A stretch of 64,000 bases of DNA from the NCBI GenBank assembly GCA_021798875.1, contig JAJZBN010000009.1, positions 1 to 64,000 on the forward strand. Direction: 5' to 3'. The translations under genes were made by a program, and so were the position numbers. This stretch comes from a bacterium. Lineage in GTDB: Bacteria; SZUA-79; Acidulodesulfobacterales; Acidulodesulfobacteraceae. The notes below the pieces were generated by a model, which worked only from the letters and a program-made list of their open reading frames with translations, was not told the DNA's origin and did no database searches. This document shows positions 62,989 through 64,000 of the stretch, one piece after another; positions within the stretch are counted from its first letter, which is position 1; each line of letters opens with the position of its first letter.

Positions 62989-63492
62989 GTTGTTATTATA
63001 GACATAATGTCTATACAAAAATATGTTTATGCTTCGAATAAACTCAAAGAAAATATAGGAGCATCGCTAATTATATCGGGGATTTTTAAAGAAAAAATAA
63101 AGGATCCTTATGATCAATATTTTAAATCTGCATTAGAAAATGGTTATGAAGGCGGCGGTAACGTCGTATTAATTTTCAAAGATATCGACAAAGAAAAAGT
63201 AATAGAGGTTATTAGAGAATTTACTTTACGTATCTTAGAAAAATATCCAGGCATAGATTTAGCCGTTGGAATAGACTTCGATTTTGACGGCACTAATTTA
63301 GACAAAGCATACGCAGAACTCCAAATTTCAAAAAACATATTCATACCTATTTCCAATATTCCTTCACACGGTATTACCGCAGAATGTAACAGAACAGGTT
63401 TGTCATCCGAAATTTTCTATGAGTCTAATAAGCAATCGTCATATATCTGTAAGAATATATCCCTGATTTATAAGGGATTGCGACCCATTTAA
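62980..63492 (+). pseudogene. Cas10/Cmr2-palm-like protein, truncated into a CRISPR repeat
   Basis: A 170-codon frame. VIIDIMSIQKYVYASNKLKE, NIGASLIISGIF and EGGGNVVLIF match the first palm-like domain of Cas10/Cmr2-type proteins, and SHGITAECNRTGLSSEIFYE matches the following strand and loop. These proteins normally run to 600-800 residues. Here, from codon 157 on, CKNISLIYKGLRPI is the translation of a CRISPR repeat, and the frame then ends in the first codons of the spacer. The GGDD palm and all later domains are absent. Confidence 0.7.
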
Positions 63493-63559
63493 AGCCTGGA
63501 GAATTCCACTCACTGCAATCGTATGTAAGAATATTTCCCTGTTTTATAGTGATTGTGAC
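63449..63559. CRISPR. CRISPR mini-array at the 3' end of the Cas10-like frame
   Basis: The 36-bp repeat (63449-63484, AGAATAT and CCCTGATTTATAAGGG) and a 35-bp degenerate one (63525-63559) surround a 40-bp unique spacer. The spacing equals that at 50413-50525. The first repeat is nearly identical to that one. Confidence 0.82.
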
Positions 63560-63680
63560 AAAAGTTGTGTATCCAGTATTGTAAAATCGCAACATTGAAT
63601 TGACCCCCATTTTAATCTAAAATTGATTAATTTTTATGATATAATATTTTTTAGATAAATTTGATGTTAAGAGGTCAGAC

Positions 63681-64000
63681 GTGATTAAAACTCATCATAA
63701 GGTAATTATCGGGGATTCTAGAATAATGAATGACTTAGAGGATGAAAGCGTTCACATTATTATTACGTCCCCTCCATATTGGCAGTTAAAAGACTATGGA
63801 ATGGCCGGTCAAATAGGTTTTAACGACAGCTATGAAAGTTATATAAACAACCTTAATCTTGTTTGGAATGAGTGTTACAGAGTTTTACATAAAGGTTGCA
63901 GATTATGCGTGAACATAGGCGATCAGTTTGCAAGAGCCGTTTATTACGGAAGATACAAGGTGATTCCTATAAGGACGGAAATTATTAAATTCTGCGAAAC
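63681..64000 (+). CDS. DNA methyltransferase, beta-class (N4-cytosine/N6-adenine), partial
   Basis: A GTG start preceded by AAGAGGTC gives VIKTHHKVIIGDSRIMNDLE and then IIITSPPYWQLKDYGMAGQI. TSPPYW is catalytic motif IV near the N-terminus, as in beta-class enzymes where it precedes the SAM-binding motif. YRVLHKGCRLCVNIGDQF follows. The frame is open to the window end (106 complete codons). It may be part of a restriction or other defence system continuing beyond 64000. 63560-63680 has a TATAAT at about 63640, without a clear -35. Confidence 0.9.
   Translation, partial: MIKTHHKVIIGDSRIMNDLEDESVHIIITSPPYWQLKDYGMAGQIGFNDSYESYINNLNLVWNECYRVLHKGCRLCVNIGDQFARAVYYGRYKVIPIRTEIIKFCE

Noticed and set aside
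62767-63018. An 83-codon minus-strand frame over the Cas10-like promoter
   Set aside because: It has low-complexity AT-driven composition, overlaps a better plus-strand gene and has no family resemblance.

Overview
The window is about 64 kb of AT-rich DNA (roughly one third G+C by eye) from a Gram-negative bacterium. The Gram-negative call rests on genes for lipid A (lpxL, lpxK), heptose (gmhB), LPS export (lptE), an outer-membrane barrel and an OmpA/Pal-type protein. The rsmD, coaD, leuS-lptE, holA, lspA and coaBC repertoire together with low G+C would fit an AT-rich deltaproteobacterium-like lineage; that placement is inference, with no marker placed phylogenetically.

Layout. Positions 1-4340 are an accessory zone of broken or small genes: a DUF4143 ATPase between direct repeats, an ATPase tail, DUF1016 and GHKL fragments, an antitoxin with a frameshifted PIN toxin, and a CbiR-like remnant. 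Positions 4340-10860 hold a potassium-uptake locus: promoter, ydaO-type c-di-AMP riboswitch, terminator, kdpF, a second 28-residue membrane peptide, kdpA, kdpC, kdpB and a kinase-less KdpD. Positions 10900-19040 carry rarA, a cobalamin-riboswitch-controlled Co/Ni transporter, fur, an NRAMP-type transporter under Fur-like boxes, outer-membrane proteins, a HAD protein and an FmdB protein. Positions 19170-49040 are mostly housekeeping: a Crp/Fnr regulator, rsmD, phosphoketolase, copper ATPase, a flavin disulfide reductase, gmhB-lpxL-lpxK (lpxK frameshifted), an aminotransferase, coaD, rpsT, holA, secG, tRNA-Leu, HD-GYP, gap-pgk-lspA-leuS-lptE, sugar-nucleotide enzymes and coaBC.

Positions 49080-64000 are a second, larger accessory and defence zone: vapBC, an orphan CRISPR mini-array, a DUF4143 ATPase, an AbiEii-type pair, a Uma2 nuclease, Fic, a decayed DUF3137 gene with intact lemA, an ATPase_2/DUF234 protein, a HelD/UvrD-like helicase, a truncated Cas10/Cmr2-palm-like gene, a second CRISPR mini-array and a DNA methyltransferase cut by the window end. 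Several segments are partial duplicates of one another, so the zone looks like repeated recombination and decay.

The most unusual features are: (i) a Cas10-palm-like reading frame whose last 14 codons are a CRISPR repeat, followed by a 40-bp spacer and a degenerate repeat; (ii) CRISPR-type repeats on both sides of a DUF4143 ATPase gene; (iii) a kdp operon with a c-di-AMP riboswitch, an extra small peptide, A-C-B gene order and a KdpD reduced to its sensor and USP domains; (iv) several promoters placed so that transcription would start at or within a few bases of the start codon; (v) dispersed palindromic repeats shared by core and accessory parts.
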